64,000 bases of DNA. It comes from Rhizophagus irregularis. Taxonomy: Eukaryota > Glomeromycota > Glomeromycetes > Glomerales > Glomeraceae. The stretch lies in assembly GCF_026210795.1 (NCBI RefSeq), contig NC_089444.1:796501-860500 (forward strand), in the 5' to 3' direction. Both the position numbers and the translations under genes were made by a program. Positions 22,460 through 34,689 of the stretch are shown here, piece by piece; the first letter of the stretch is position 1; each line of letters opens with the position of its first letter. The notes below the pieces were generated by a model, which worked only from the letters and a program-made list of their open reading frames with translations, did not search any database and had not been told where the DNA came from.

Positions 22460-24048
22460 TTCTTTTTTAATTCGAATTTATACTTGTTTACATTGTTTAT
22501 ATTCAGTGCATAATCATTAACGAAAAATTTTAATTGTAAAAATGAATTTCAACTCGTCTTTCGTCAAGAAATTATAATAAAAATACTACAAAAGAATCTT
22601 TATTTGGAAATTTCGTAAAAATTTCGTAAAAATGAAATTTCGTCTAATAAACGTTGTAGCCATAGATACTGGAGTAATCGCATAATATGGAGGAATAATA
22701 TGGAATAAAAGATCAAACGATAGAAAGTCACATGATGGGATAAAATTAACCGGAAAGGATAAACTTTTAGGAGAAGGAATGATCTACATGATGTAATGTT
22801 TATTAAATGATTAACGGAGAACCAATAGATCAAGTGGGGAGTTGATCGATGTGGCTTAGCAACCAGTTTATCAAGTTCAACAATAGGAACAATTAGGAGG
22901 AGTAATCATAAGCCACAAATGATAAATCATATAAAAAGGAAGGATAGCGAATTAAAGGAACAAAAAAAAATAGGAACATGTAAAATATTGATGAACTGCA
23001 GCCGCAGTAGAAGAATAGCTGACGAGACGCAGTAGAAAAGATAGCACAGCCACAAAAGATGGATCTTTGCGATACAATATTTGAAAGATTATTTTATTTT
23101 AAAGAAAAGATAGCACAGCCACAAAAGATGGATCTTTGCGATACAATATTTGAAAGATTATTTTATTTTAAAGAAAAGATAGCACAGCCACAAAAGATGG
23201 ATCTTTACGATATAATATTTGAAAGATTATTTTATTTTAAAGAAAAGATAGCACAGCCACAAAAGATGGATTATATCTTTACAACATAATATGCGAAAGA
23301 TTATTTTAAAGAAAAGATAGCATACTAAAATAGTATAACATATTAGAAAAGATAACATATAAAATAGCATATAAGATAGCGCATAAAAGATAACATATAA
23401 AATATTAGAAAGAAATAAGAAGTAAGAAAAGAAAGAATAAGAAAGTTGGTTTAAATAGGAGCGGAATGGGAGGTGAATTCCACAGTCGTCAGATACGATG
23501 TAAAACTTTAAGTAAATTAGTTAGTTGTGAATTTTATGAAGAATAAATAAAATACCTTTTATATGGAAATTAATTGTTTCGATTGTTTTTGTTACTATTT
23601 TCTTATGATGAAAAAGTAATTTTGTTTAATTAATTGTTAGTAAAGCGTAATGTTATTTTAAAGGTAATAGGTTCGCCCTAAACTTTATTGTAATGTTCGC
23701 TTAATTAATTTTAATTGGACAAATACATGGTGAATTTAATGTCATAACAAGAATTATGAAATGAATTAAATATAAACTTTCGTAAAGAGGACTATCGTAA
23801 ATTTGAAAGAAGGGAAAGGATGAAATATCGTGGCGAGAGCTATCGCAATTTGAAAGTTAAGTAGTAATAAAACTAAACCAAGCGAGAATATTAATGTTTC
23901 GTGAAAAACGAATATACGTTAAAGCAGGGAACTTTGTTTACCGCCGGGTGGCAGACGGGGGTGACAACGTGTCTCTCGACAAGTAATTATGAAATTTTTT
24001 TTTTTTAAAAAAAATAATAATAATTCGGCCGATTTTTACTAAAAACAC
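22460..24048. other. Non-coding interior of the CACTA element, perhaps with a solo LTR
   Basis: No intact gene. The stretch from about 22860 to 23995 differs in style (AATAAA at about 23546, ending GACAACGTGTCTCTCGACA) and resembles the tail of a long terminal repeat; I could not find its start or a target duplication, so this is only a suggestion. It contains the 69-bp repeats listed separately. Confidence 0.35.
23043..23285 (+). repeat. 69-bp tandem repeat, in-frame
   Basis: Just over three copies of a 69-bp unit (23 codons, MDLCDTIFERLFYFKEKIAQ...), nearly identical, with the last copy truncated. The frame is open across all copies, but there is no start context or homologous gene, and its location in transposon DNA suggests a young satellite, not a gene. 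Confidence 0.75.
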
Positions 24049-25598
24049 TTAATTATTAACGAATTTGGAGTTTGCGATTAATTGGATTAATCGCCAAATA
24101 TTCAATAGCATTACTCCGAGTAGAAATTCGATATTTTGATGGTATAAATCGACAAAGGATATTATGTACAGGAATAATACAATCGCGGCTTTCATCATAA
24201 AATTCAGATTTCCACAACTCGACGTTACAGCTCTCGTCTTCATCATCAATATGAAAATAATATCAACTTTCACTCGTACTAGCTGGTCGATACTAACGAA
24301 TATATGCCAAATTATGTTCCATTTGTCCATTTGGCAAGTCGACTGTATGTTTGAAGAAGTATTGAATTTGTCCAGGATAACTGTCGACTTTCCCATCACT
24401 AGTTATAAATTTGGCTAGGACATACGAGCTTTTTGTATTTCGAACTGACATTGCGGAGCCAAATACTTCGGAACCAATTCGGCATCTTCCAAATTGATTT
24501 ATCTTTACTCGAATTGTTATAGAATCTTGGATAATTTCATCTGCTGGTTTGCGAAACTTGTACATTTCGATATAAGAAGCATTATAAAAAGCAACCATCA
24601 GTTCGAGCATTGATTCGGTCATTATTGCTTCGGAACTAGGCTTCAGCATTTCTCCAGGAAATGGCTCGCATCCAGTAATAGTCGATTCCTGTATGTTTTT
24701 AGCATTTAGCCAAAACCGCTCTAGTTCATCTGAAGAAAATTGGTCCGCAGCCGATATTGAACCAGTTGTGGGTCGATCTTCAAGCAATTCTAAACCTTTC
24801 GTTTGAATGTCAGAACTAATGATATCTCCAATTCGATTATCATTCATTATCCGACGCATTATTTCCGGTTCAATTTGTCTATTACTTGTTGGCAACGAGC
24901 CTTAAAAATTATTAAAAATAAGACTAACAATGTAAACATCCGAATAAAGTAAAAAAAGTAAAAAAAAGAATATCTTACCGAGTATTCCATTCATACGCTC
25001 AAATGAAAAACACCAAAATGCATATAATGGACCAAAATCATTCGAACAATCGCACAAATGGAGCGAAAGGTGAAGATTAGGCGTAATTTTTACTCTTCCA
25101 TAGTGTACTTCAATAAGCTTAATTATTTTAATTAGCCTCTCATGAGCTTCTTCCATTAATTCAATTTCTAAAATTCGGCTTACTAAAATAGAACAAACTC
25201 TAACGAAATGTGTCAAGATTTTTCGATCTTTTGACGGTAAATGTTCCCACAATGAGGTAGTTGCGTAGATCATAAAGAAAATTCGCCACTGATCGGCTGT
25301 ATAGTTCGAAAACCCTTCTCCGCGCTCAATATTTCCAGGAATTCGTCCCAAATCAGCCGGTATTTTGAATTGATTCATTTTTTCTTGAATCTTCTTTAGA
25401 TCGTTCGGGGTTAAAACACCCTCGTCGATCCAAATCCTCTTTATTATCCACCTCGCAATTCCTAAGAATAAGCAGTGCATTGGATCTACAATAATAAAAC
25501 GAATTGGGTCAAAGTACGGCAATCGAAGTAACTCCGACCACTTAACCCCTTTTTCACTAACGAAATTCTTTCATGAATTGGTGGAATTGCAACTTCGC

Positions 25599-26762
25599 AG
25601 GACCCCGAAGAATACATATAATACTGGGATCCAATTTTGTATAAACTTACTATGTAATTTCTTAATAAGTCATATGTTTGAAATTGTATAACCAAATAGC
25701 AGTTACGCAAAAAGTCAGATTTTTATTTGTATAACAATAATGATTTTTACAATAAGTAAGATTTTCATTTTGTATAACGGATATTAGAATTTTTTTTTAT
25801 ATATGTTTAAAATTTTTTAAAGTTTTTTTTTATTTTTTGTTTAAGAAATTTTTAAGATATTTTTTAATAAAGAGTTTTTTTATTTGTTTTAAAAAACACT
25901 TGAAATATTTTTTAATAGAAATTGTTTTTTGTTTAAGAAGTTTTTAAGGGTTCGTTTAAAGACATTTTTTTAATAAAAATGAAGAAATTTTTTTAAAATT
26001 CATTTACAAAATTAAAAAAAAAATACATTTTATTATATATCTCAGCATCCAGTGATCATAGAGAAATGAAACACAGCTTATTAGATTCGTCTCAATACGA
26101 TGAGTCGAATGGTGGTAGTTTCATATTTCTAGGCGCGATAGATGCCGAGTTATGTGATAAAATGTAAAAATGCACAGTAGACGAAAATACAAAGTGCCGA
26201 TGTGTGGTATAGCTCATTATCTATCACACCTAGAAACACGAAACTACTACCATTCGATTCGTCTTGTCAAGACGAATCCAACGAGCTGTGTTTCATCTTT
26301 TTACGATCACTGGGTGGTGAGATATATAACAAAATGTATTTTCTTTTATTTTGTAGTATACACCCAAATTTTTGCATAAAACTTACTATATTATACATAT
26401 TGGGCATCAATATCTATCGGGTATTTAAAATTTTAACATGCAATTTTGTTTAAAAATTTTATTTAAGTTATTTTTTAATAATTTTTTTTAATAATTTTTT
26501 TTAAAAAAAATTTTTTAAGTATTTGTTAGAATTTTTAAATAGTTTTTAATAATATTTATTAAAATTTTCAATAAAATTTATTTGAAATTTTTCTTTAAAA
26601 ATTTTTTTTTTATATAAACTCAGATTTATAATTGTATAATTTATAATAAAATTTGAACTTATGTGATGATTTTGTATAAAGCTTCTAATAAAATTAGGCG
26701 TATAAAGTTATATTAAAATTTTGGGTCTGGATCTGAGTTGTATATGTATTCTTCAGGGTCCT
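25599..26762. mobile_element. hAT-like non-autonomous element inside the transposase gene
   Basis: Terminal inverted repeats AGGACCC(C/T)GAAGAATACATATA at both ends, flanked by a perfect 8-bp duplication AACTTCGC (25591-25598 and 26763-26770). Eight-base duplications are typical of hAT elements. The 1164-bp interior is T/A-rich with no transposase ORF and holds a second, nested foldback element. Removing it with one duplication copy restores the host transposase frame apart from one TGA. Confidence 0.85.
26026..26336. mobile_element. Nested foldback MITE with TA duplication
   Basis: 311 bp with long inverted arms: CATTTTATTATATATCTCA at the left pairs with TGAGATATATAACAAAATG-like sequence at the right, and the arms continue for over 100 bp (CAGTGATC/GATCACTG, GAAACACAGC/GCTGTGTTTC). 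TA flanks at 26024-26025 and 26337-26338 suit a Tc1/mariner-type MITE. The two small plus-strand ORFs at 26170-26453 are by-products of the arms. Confidence 0.8.
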
Positions 26763-28554
26763 AACTTCGCCATGCAAGAGCATTCTGACGATGTTCGGTC
26801 AAATCGCGAGTAATGAACCAATTCTCCATATCCTCCATACCTGCAAAATTATGTTGGTGGTCTTCATAATTTGCTCGTTTCATACACCGATGGCAAGAAA
26901 CCAAAGCTGAAATATGCCCGCATATTTTCCGAGCAGCAGGGATATCGCACGAAATTAGTACTAAAGCCGCACAAATATTTTTCCCGTTTTGGCACTCAAA
27001 TGTTCGATTTAAAGTTATTCCACTCCATAGTAACTCTAATTCATTGACAATAGGCGCAATATAATGATTAATCTTGTGCAAGCTTACTTCGTTCGGTCCT
27101 GGTAGTAGACCGAGAACCAGCAAATTTTCGCGCTTGAACCGAATGTCACGGGGTAAATTACAGATAGCCGCGTAAATTGCCCTGATACTATAAAATGTAC
27201 CATCGTAGGGCTGGAACCAATCAAGGTTTATCATTAGTCCTAGATGTGAATCGGCTACTTCTGGTCGGAAAAATTTGGCTGAATTTTCATCGTCAGTTTC
27301 TCTGAATGTTTTCCAGATTTGACCATCATATATATCGGTCAGTATGTTATCGAATTGTCGACGATTTGACCAATGTCGAAGTAACCATTCAAAGTGAGGC
27401 CGACGATATAGAGCTTCCAATTGTTGATAAATCGGTACAAACGGATATATTAATTCTGGCTTTTTAACCTCTCTCTCAGCCAAGACCGTTTGACACGATT
27501 TCGTCCTTCGAGACGCAGAATTTGGAAATTCGACGTGACTGCATCTTATGATACCGATACTGTCATTTTTTTGAATTTCGTCCATGTCTGTCTTATTATA
27601 TAATTCATGACATTTCGGACATGGCACGAAACTATGGAAACGATCTTTCAGGCCAAGTTGAATTCTTGCCAGATATAGAGAGTCAGGAAAACTATCGTAA
27701 ATATCTCCACCGATTTCTTTTAACACTATTTTCATGAATTTTAGTTGAGATTCGGTCGCTATTTCAGGAAGATTGAACTTTTTTCGAAAGGTCATTATCC
27801 ACAATAAAATCCATGAAAATTTATCATCTATTGTCGTTTTTTCTTCCTCTTGATATGACTTAAAATCTGGCGGTGAATAATTTTCAAAAGTATCGGCAAA
27901 AGTTCCATCATCTGACTCATTGCCATCAGAAGAAGAAGTATCAGTATGTTGTTCATAATCAGAATTGCTCAAATCTTCTGTTCCTGAATGTTCGAGCATA
28001 ATTTGTGGGCGATTTGCGTAGCTTCTTGTACGGCTTCGAGGTAAAAAAATATATTCGTTTTCGTTGTATTCTGGAGTTGTCGAATTATCTTTTTCATTTA
28101 ATGGAATTGTTGTCGAATCTTCTTCAAAAGGAGTTATTACCGAAATTTCTTCATTTAATGGAGATATCAAAATATCTTCATTTATCGGATTTTCTTCTAA
28201 CGAAGTTATTGTCGAATCCTCTTCTTGATTAATTAGTAACAATGAAGCCAAACCACTATTAAGATTCGAGTCAGTTGTGTTTTCCGCCACTTCGTGAAGC
28301 ATTTTGGTTCGTGTTACAACCAGTTTTCCATTACATTTGTCACAATAACAAGGGACTTTGGTTCTTTTTTTGCTAAACCTTCTAGAAGATAGTCGGTTTG
28401 CTATCCTTTCCGAACCCATAATTTGATTAATCGATCTTCTTCTCGTCATGTTTTATAAAATTTGATAAAGAATCGGTTATAATTAATATGTACTTTAAAA
28501 TTTAACGAAATTTTGACAAATGAAGTCAATTTTTCTCTTGAAAATTAAAATTTT

Positions 28555-29090
28555 ATGAAATTTTTTTTTAATTTGAAAATTTCGGTTAAATTGATCCGTT
28601 AGCAATTGATTTAATAAAAGTTTAATTTCGAGATTTTGATTTAGTCGATTTAATTAAATTTTCAATCATGAGAAATTTTTTTAATTTGAAAATTTTGGTT
28701 AAATTGATCCGTTAGCAATTGATTTAATAAAAGTTTAATTTCGAGATTTTGATTTAGTCGATTTAATTAAATTTTCAATCATGAGAAATTTTTTTAATTT
28801 GAAAATTTCGGTTAAATTGATCCGTTAGCAATTGATTTAATAAAAGTTTAATTTCGAGATTTTGATTTAGTCGATTTAATTAAATTTTCAATCATGAGAA
28901 ATTTTTATAATTTGAAAATTTTGGTTAAATTGATCCGTTAGCAATTGATTTAATAAAAGTTTAATTTTGAGATTTTGATTTAGTCGATTTAATTAAATTT
29001 TCAATCATGAGAAATTTTTTTAATTAATTTGAATATTTCGGTTAAATTGATCCTTTAGTAATTGATTTAATAAAAGTTTAATTTCGATTA
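28555..29090. repeat. 113-bp tandem repeat, five copies
   Basis: Copies marked by GGTTAAATTGATCC at 28584, 28697, 28810, 28923 and 29040: spacing 113, 113, 113, 117 (a TAAT duplication in the last). The array lies between the two divergent ORFs of the CACTA element, where transposase-binding or promoter repeats are often found. Copies 2-4 are almost identical. No gene lies between 28450 and 29389. Confidence 0.9.
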
Positions 29091-29389
29091 GACTTTTTTT
29101 AACGATTAATTAACTTATAAATCAAATTTCAGTTTTATTTTTATCAAATAAACTTTTTCCCAGGAAAGCTTATTTTGAATTTATAAAGCTCCATCAATCG
29201 AATTTTTTTCGCAAAAATAATTTTATTTTTTCGATAAACAATTCTCGTAATTTTTATAAAATCTGCAATACATTTTTATATTGATCAACTTTTATATAAA
29301 TCGAACAATATTTTTCGTCATTTTGAAAGAAAGTTCTACTTTATTTACTAATTTTACTATTCTTCTGTTTATTAAAATCTCTATAAAGA

Positions 29390-31701
29390 ATGAAACGATC
29401 TGGAAAAAAAAGTGTCAAAAAAAGTCATCAAGAGTCTCACAAACAAACTTCTTCACAGGAATTTGTAAGTTCCGATTCTCCCAAACAAATGTCAATATCG
29501 AAACAACAATCCGCAGCTTCCGGTTCTGGTTCTACCAAAACTCAAAAACAAGCGTCGAAACAACAATCCGCAACTTCCGGTTCCGTTTCTACCAAAACTC
29601 AAAAACAAACGTCGATACAGGAATCCGCAGCTTCCGGTTCCAGTTCTACCAAAACTCAAAAACAAGCGTCAAAACAGGAATCCGCAGCTTCCGGTTCCAG
29701 TACTACCAAAACTCAAAAATAAGCGTCGAAACAACAATCCGCAGCTTCCAGTTCCGGTACTACCAAAACTCAAAAACAAACGTCGATACAGGAATCCGCA
29801 GCTTCCGGTTCCAGTTCTACCAAAACTCAAAAACAAACATCGATACAGGAATCTGCAGCTTCCGGTTCCGGTTCTACCAAAACTCAAAAACAAACGTCGA
29901 TACCAGAAGCTTCAGAAGATAATGGGCCATTTCGCTTAGTGGTACCATCCAGCTTGTACTCGCAACAAAGCAGGATGGTACCACCGATTCGTAATATAAC
30001 CGTACATAGGAAATTAACGCCCATTACACGCACAGCTGAACCATATAGGAGCAATGTACATAGGGAATTAACGCCCATTATACGCACAGGCAAACCGTAT
30101 AGGAGCAATATACATAGGGAATTAACGCCCATTACACGCACCACTGAACCATATAGGAGCAATGTACGCACTGCCGAACCGTATAGGAGCAATGTACGCA
30201 TCACCGAACCATATAGGAGAGAATCAACGCCAATTATACGTGAACCTTATAGTAGTAATTGGACTAGAGATGTAAATGGTGAGCTACAATTGACTTTTGT
30301 ATTCATTTTAGAGTTCTGGTCGACTTTAACGTTTTTTTAGAAACGTATGATCTCCGAGAAGAAAATGCCTACTTACGGGGAAGAATCGACGAATTAAATC
30401 GGCAACTCGATAATGCAAATGGCGAGTTGCGTGACCTATGGCTAGATGTTGGCCAATTACAATCGTATAACAATATACTTAGTCAGGAAAACGACGGCTT
30501 GCATCACCGACATTCATCTGACCTTCAAGATATCGAATTTGAAGAGGATCAACGACCAACAAAGCGTAGGAAAGGAAAAAATCTTGTGCGCGATTCTGAA
30601 GATGAAATGGAAGTAGATGAAGAAGAAGCTAGGGTTCGTCCAAAATTCCTCTTTCAATGTATGCTTTAACGCTCGCTAAACTGATATTTTGTTCAATTTA
30701 GGCCGAGATGAAGACGATTCTAAAAACTTTTCCGATTGAACTAGAATTAATATACGATGAAAAGTTTAGCAGTGAGTCGAATGATGAAATTCTTCGACAG
30801 ATTATACCTCGATTAATTGAAGCGATGAAGCCAAGGTATACTCCACGATACAGGCAAGTCAAGTCTTGGCTTGCCGCTTTACATAAACATCGCAGAGTGC
30901 GTTTGTTATATAAACAACGCGGCACTTTAGACAAAGATAATCGTCGTCTACATCGAAACAATCGGTTAAATGAGGTAAATAATTTCTTTATTATTTCAAA
31001 AAAAAAAATCTCATCATTCGTCAAAACTTTAAATATAGAAAAAAGCACGACGAGTTAAAGGCGCAAAATCACTTTTCGACAAAAATGACGAAAAACTGGA
31101 GAATTATGATCGAAAAGAACTTTTGAATGTTTTAAGCGACAACTGATATCACTCTCCAGAGTATTCTGAATCGGATGAGGAGCAACCAGACGGTAAAAGA
31201 CATATCAATGTTTATAATCCGTCTTGGAGATCTGAAGAGGTTCGATAACTTATTTGTCATATTTTTATTTTTTATTTTTTATTTGTTTTATTTTTTTCGT
31301 AATAGGATTGATTTTTTTTCTAATAATAGTTAATAGATTTATTACGAAATATCTTGGACCAACACGCTTTCTCTCTTCAATCTGCACAACTGATACGAAC
31401 GCGAAATTATGACGATGAGATATATAATATCATCTCTCGTCATCCACGAGGTGCTCCAAATTGGACCTATGTGGAGCAGAATACGCCGGCCGATACCGAC
31501 TTTTCTGAGCCGGAGATGCCGATTTAAACGATGGATAATCTAATAATGGCGGAAGATGCAGAAATGTCGGCGGAGATGGACGAAATAGAGGTAATAGAAG
31601 ATTCGGAACCAACGGGAATGGAAGAATCGGAACCAATTGGAGTGGAAGAATCGCCGGAAACGGAAGATGAAACAGAAAAATGGTATAAATTTGTACTTTA
31701 A
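29390..31701 (+). pseudogene. Second ORF of the CACTA element, repeat-rich and coiled-coil, with nonsense codons
   Basis: Starts MKRSGKKSVKKSHQESHKQ. A Ser/Thr/Gln/Lys region of 18-residue repeats (SAASGSSSTKTQKQTSIQ type, eight or so copies) follows, then TPITRT.EPYRSNV repeats, then an exon from about 30339 with heptad-like coiled coil (YDLREENAYLRGRIDELN) and an acidic/basic stretch (RPTKRRKGKN). An exon from 30704 follows (MKTILKTFPIELELIYDEK..), then exons from about 31041 and 31336 (ILDQHAFSLQSAQLIRT, SRHPRGAPNWTYVEQN). Stops at 29720 (TAA, where sister repeats have CAA), 31144 (TGA) and 31525 (TAA) lie in an otherwise open frame. Role unknown; CACTA elements commonly encode a second, DNA-binding protein. 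Confidence 0.65.
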
Positions 31702-31837
31702 TTTTTGTTTTGAGTTTTTGTTATACTAACTTTTTCGAATTTTAGATTGATTCGTCAGTTTTTTTTTGGATTTTTTTTTTGAAAATTATGGGTTTTTTTG
31801 TGGAATTGTGGATTGGATTTTTTTATCATTTTCGTAT

Positions 31838-32130
31838 TATTTTCATAGGAAATTTTTATTATTTTCGTATTATTTTCATATTATTTTCGTAGGAAATTTT
31901 TATTATTTTAGTATTATTTTCATATTATTTTTGTAGGAAATTTTTATTATTTTAGTATTATTTTCGTATTATTTTCGTAGGAAATTTTATTATTTTAGTA
32001 TTATTTTCATATTATTTTCGTAGGAAATTTTTATTATTTTAGTATTATTTTCGTATTATTTTCGTAGGAAATTTTTATTATTTTAGTATTATTTTCGTAT
32101 TATTTTCGTAGGAAATTTTTACTATTTTTG
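31838..32130. repeat. 45-bp tandem repeat
   Basis: About six copies of a unit built on TAGGAAATTTTTATTATTTT and ATTATTTTCGTATTATTTTC. It lies near the right end of the CACTA element, next to the subterminal GCCGA-type words at 32220-32537. No coding potential between 31702 and 32537. Confidence 0.8.
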
Positions 32131-32537
32131 TAGGAAATTTTTGCGATTTAATTAAAATAATTGGTAAATCAATCGAAATAAAATCGCTGTTTTAAAACTT
32201 AAATTTGCTAAATTTCGTCAAAATTATTATGGTCGATTTTATTTATTTTTGCAAATCGGCAATTTAAATCAATATCGATTTTTAGACGAATAGTCGATTG
32301 TTTATGACGAATTTCATTTGCATGGCAGGTTCGAATTTTATTGATATGTACAGCCGATTTTTTTAACTAATTCCGAAACTTTGCCAATTTCTAATTGCGA
32401 GTGGCAGGCGTTACGGTGCAAATCGCCTATAAAATTAGTTGCCGATTTTTTTGGTACTGATCGGCTAAGGTCAGACCAAATTTCGTCCAACATTCGGCAA
32501 TTTAAAATTTTGCCGAAATGGACTATTCTGACCAGTG

Positions 32538-32901
32538 AAATATTACCATTAGTTAAAGCAGTAATAGGCGTAACATTTAAAGTGAATGGAGACAAGTTAT
32601 CATCAGATATATAAAGTGGTATCATTTGTAGTAGATGGCCTCGAATTATTACCAACTGAAGTTTTATTGATTGTAGGTTTTGTAACAAGTGATTTAACTT
32701 TCTGTGTAGTAGTTTTTCGTTTTTTCTTTCCATTACTTGGTGTAGAGTTCGTATTTACTTCAAAGCCATCAATAATCTAAATAAAAAAAATGTGGTTATT
32801 TTGTACCATGTAAAATTCATAAATGTTGTAGTACTTACAGCTTCAATATCTTGCTGGTCATTTATTTTACGCTTTGATCTAAGATTTCTCATAGACTTCA
32901 T
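32538..32901 (-). pseudogene. 5' part of the host gene split by the CACTA element
   Basis: Exon 1 is 32901-32839 (MKSMRNLRSKRKINDQQDIEA); intron 32838-32777; exon 2 starts at 32776 (IIDGFEVNTNSTPSNGKKKR..) and runs to the insertion point. Near 32608 the frame changes, apparently through an extra TATA, from ..TTNDTTLYI into SDDNLSPFTLNVTPITALTN. After removal of the element and one AAA, the sequence continues into 22167 in the same frame with one TAA. Lys/Ser/Thr-rich start; product not recognised. Confidence 0.6.
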
Positions 32902-33460
32902 AGCTAAATAATTAATAAAACAATGAAAAAATGGAAAGATGAAAAGAACATGAAAAAGAAAAAAGTTAAAATTAGTTTAAATTATTTAAACTATTTAAAC
33001 TATTTATATAAAATGATGATTAATGATAATGATCGTCACATTATTAATCGCATAATTTATAATGACGGATATATAAACATATAATCATAATACAAACTAA
33101 TACTGGTAAATATATTATTTTCATTTTTCACAAGTTTCATTTTATAAAATTATTATTATTGATAATATATTTAATGGTATTTCATAATTACTTCACATCG
33201 GAACATCATTAATTAGATAAAAATATTCAAAGAATTTTGGTTGAATTTACACTGGCAATCTCTCATCCAATTGATTTTCATTTCGTAATTACACATCACA
33301 TTAATAATAATTAGTTTTTACAAGTGTAACATTACAGTACTTCATCCCCTTTTCATATTATATTCATTGTAGCCTAAATATTTTAAATTTTTTAAAATCA
33401 TTATGATACACTATTTTTTATATCATCATTTTTGATTGAAAGGGTATCTCAATTTTTAAA

Positions 33461-33874
33461 ATGTGGACATGTAATATTTGCTTTAAAACTTTTAATCGTT
33501 CAACAAGTTATTATAATCATCGACAAAGCCACAAATTCAATTATGAAATAAGTAGTAGTGAACATGAATCAAGTTCAGATGAAGAGTCTTCAAACGAAAT
33601 TTCTTCAGATCAATTATTTTCAAAGAGGGATGATGTTTATAACCGTAATGATGGTGATGATGGTGAAGAATCAAATGAAAGTGACGAAAATACTAGAATT
33701 GCATTTGATGACTTATCTGTTCCTATTATTGAACATTCAGTTTTAGCAACAAATATAAACGAAATGGCAATTCCTATCTTTTCTGAAGATGATGATCAAA
33801 CCTTTTCTGATGATGATCAATCTGATGAACAAAATTTTCCAAATAAGATTTATCGTGATTTTGTTAAGCTTTAG
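33461..33874 (+). CDS. Small C2H2 zinc-finger protein with acidic tail
   Basis: 137 residues, no intron. Residues 4-24 form one classical C2H2 finger (CNICFKTFNRSTSYYNHRQSH). The rest is Ser/Glu/Asp-rich with repeated acidic blocks (SSDEESSNEISSD, SEDDDQTFSDDD), which could act as an activation-like or interaction region. Such finger-plus-acidic heads also begin some fungal transposase genes, so it may be the leftover start of an element. The flanks (32902-33460 and 33875-34690) hold no other gene. Confidence 0.6.
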   Translation: MWTCNICFKTFNRSTSYYNHRQSHKFNYEISSSEHESSSDEESSNEISSDQLFSKRDDVYNRNDGDDGEESNESDENTRIAFDDLSVPIIEHSVLATNINEMAIPIFSEDDDQTFSDDDQSDEQNFPNKIYRDFVKL

Positions 33875-34689
33875 TTTGTAAATCTTTAAAACAGTTATAT
33901 ATGTTATCTATTGATGCAAATTATATATATTATATTTAGGTAATTATTATAATTTTATACTCATTTGAAAATTAAATAAAACATATAAATATTTTTTAAA
34001 CCTATACAAATTTATATGAAAATTTTATATAAAATATGTATCTAATTATATACATATATAGTTAGTATATAAAATACTTGCATAATTTTTATTTAACTAT
34101 AAATTACAAATAAACTTATATTTAAGTAATTCTATATCTATATAATTTTATATTTAATATTTGCATATTATTTATTCGACTATAAATTACAAATAAACTT
34201 ATATTTAAATAGTTTTATATTTGCACAAATTTTATATAAAATATTTATAATATTTCTATATTTAAATAAAAAGCAAATAAAATGTATGTGTGTGATATAG
34301 ACTTATAAAAATTTATATAAAAAATTTATATTGGATATATATAGGATTATAGATATTACATAAATTCTATAAAAAATATAACTGCTGATGTTGCAAATAC
34401 ATTATCTAATGTTCCTCTTGTTATAATTGGATAGCCACGGATTTTTAAGCGATCAACGTACTAAATTTCCGTTGACATAGCGCCCCTGGTGACACAACTA
34501 TAATAAAGTGAGAACCTGATTTGGACAATGGTATCACCTGATTGATCTGATGTTCTCCATTAAGGTTGGTCACTGTAAGTAATAATTACGGCATTTTGGA
34601 TTACAACTTGGATTACTACCTAATTTCAGATTACGACTCAAAATTATGAAATTGCCGTATTAAAGTTGTAATTATGCTTAATTTCAGAT

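Larger units (their letters stand above)
24056..28449 (-). pseudogene. CACTA Tnp2-like transposase, interrupted and carrying stops
   Basis: Starts MTRRRSINQIMGSERI at 28449. A basic head with a C-x2-C pair (CYCDKCNGK) and an acidic region are followed by the transposase core: SHLGLMINLDWFQPYDGTFY, NLPRDIRFKRENLL, GLLPGPNEVS, CDIPAARKICGHISALVSCH. The frame is cut at 26770 by a hAT-like insertion and resumes beyond it at 25590 (KWSELLRLPYFDPIRF, DPMHCLFLGIARW, FERMNGILG). A 78-bp intron (24978-24901) joins to SLPTSNRQIEPE. In-frame stops: 25573-25571 TGA, 24295-24293 TAG, 24265-24263 TGA; the frame then stays open to TAA 24058-24056 (ESCNVELWKSEFY, NAIEYLAINPINRK). The protein would cut and join the element's ends; this copy cannot make it. 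Confidence 0.85.
22171..32537. mobile_element. Complete CACTA/EnSpm-type DNA transposon, 10.4 kb
   Basis: Ends are CACTGGTCGAAATC (22171) and, reversed, CACTGGTCAGAATAG (32537), the CACTA-class signature. They are flanked by a 3-bp duplication AAA (22168-22170 and 32538-32540), the length known for this superfamily. Subterminal regions at both sides repeat short words such as TTTTGCCGA(TT/AA), as expected for transposase binding. Cargo: a Tnp2-type transposase pseudogene (-), a second multi-exon ORF (+), several tandem repeats and nested insertions. The element interrupts a host gene read on the minus strand (20994-22170 and 32538-32901). Both of its ORFs carry nonsense codons, so this copy is not autonomous. 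Confidence 0.85.

Noticed and set aside
22860-23995. Solo LTR inside the CACTA element
   Set aside because: The ending looks LTR-like and an AATAAA is present, but neither the 5' border nor a target duplication could be found.
26170-26453. Two plus-strand ORFs inside the nested MITE
   Set aside because: They lie in inverted-repeat arms and have no start context or homologous features.
29669-30204. Minus-strand ORFs over the Ser/Gln-rich repeats
   Set aside because: Antisense to the plus-strand repeat ORF; composition follows the repeat.
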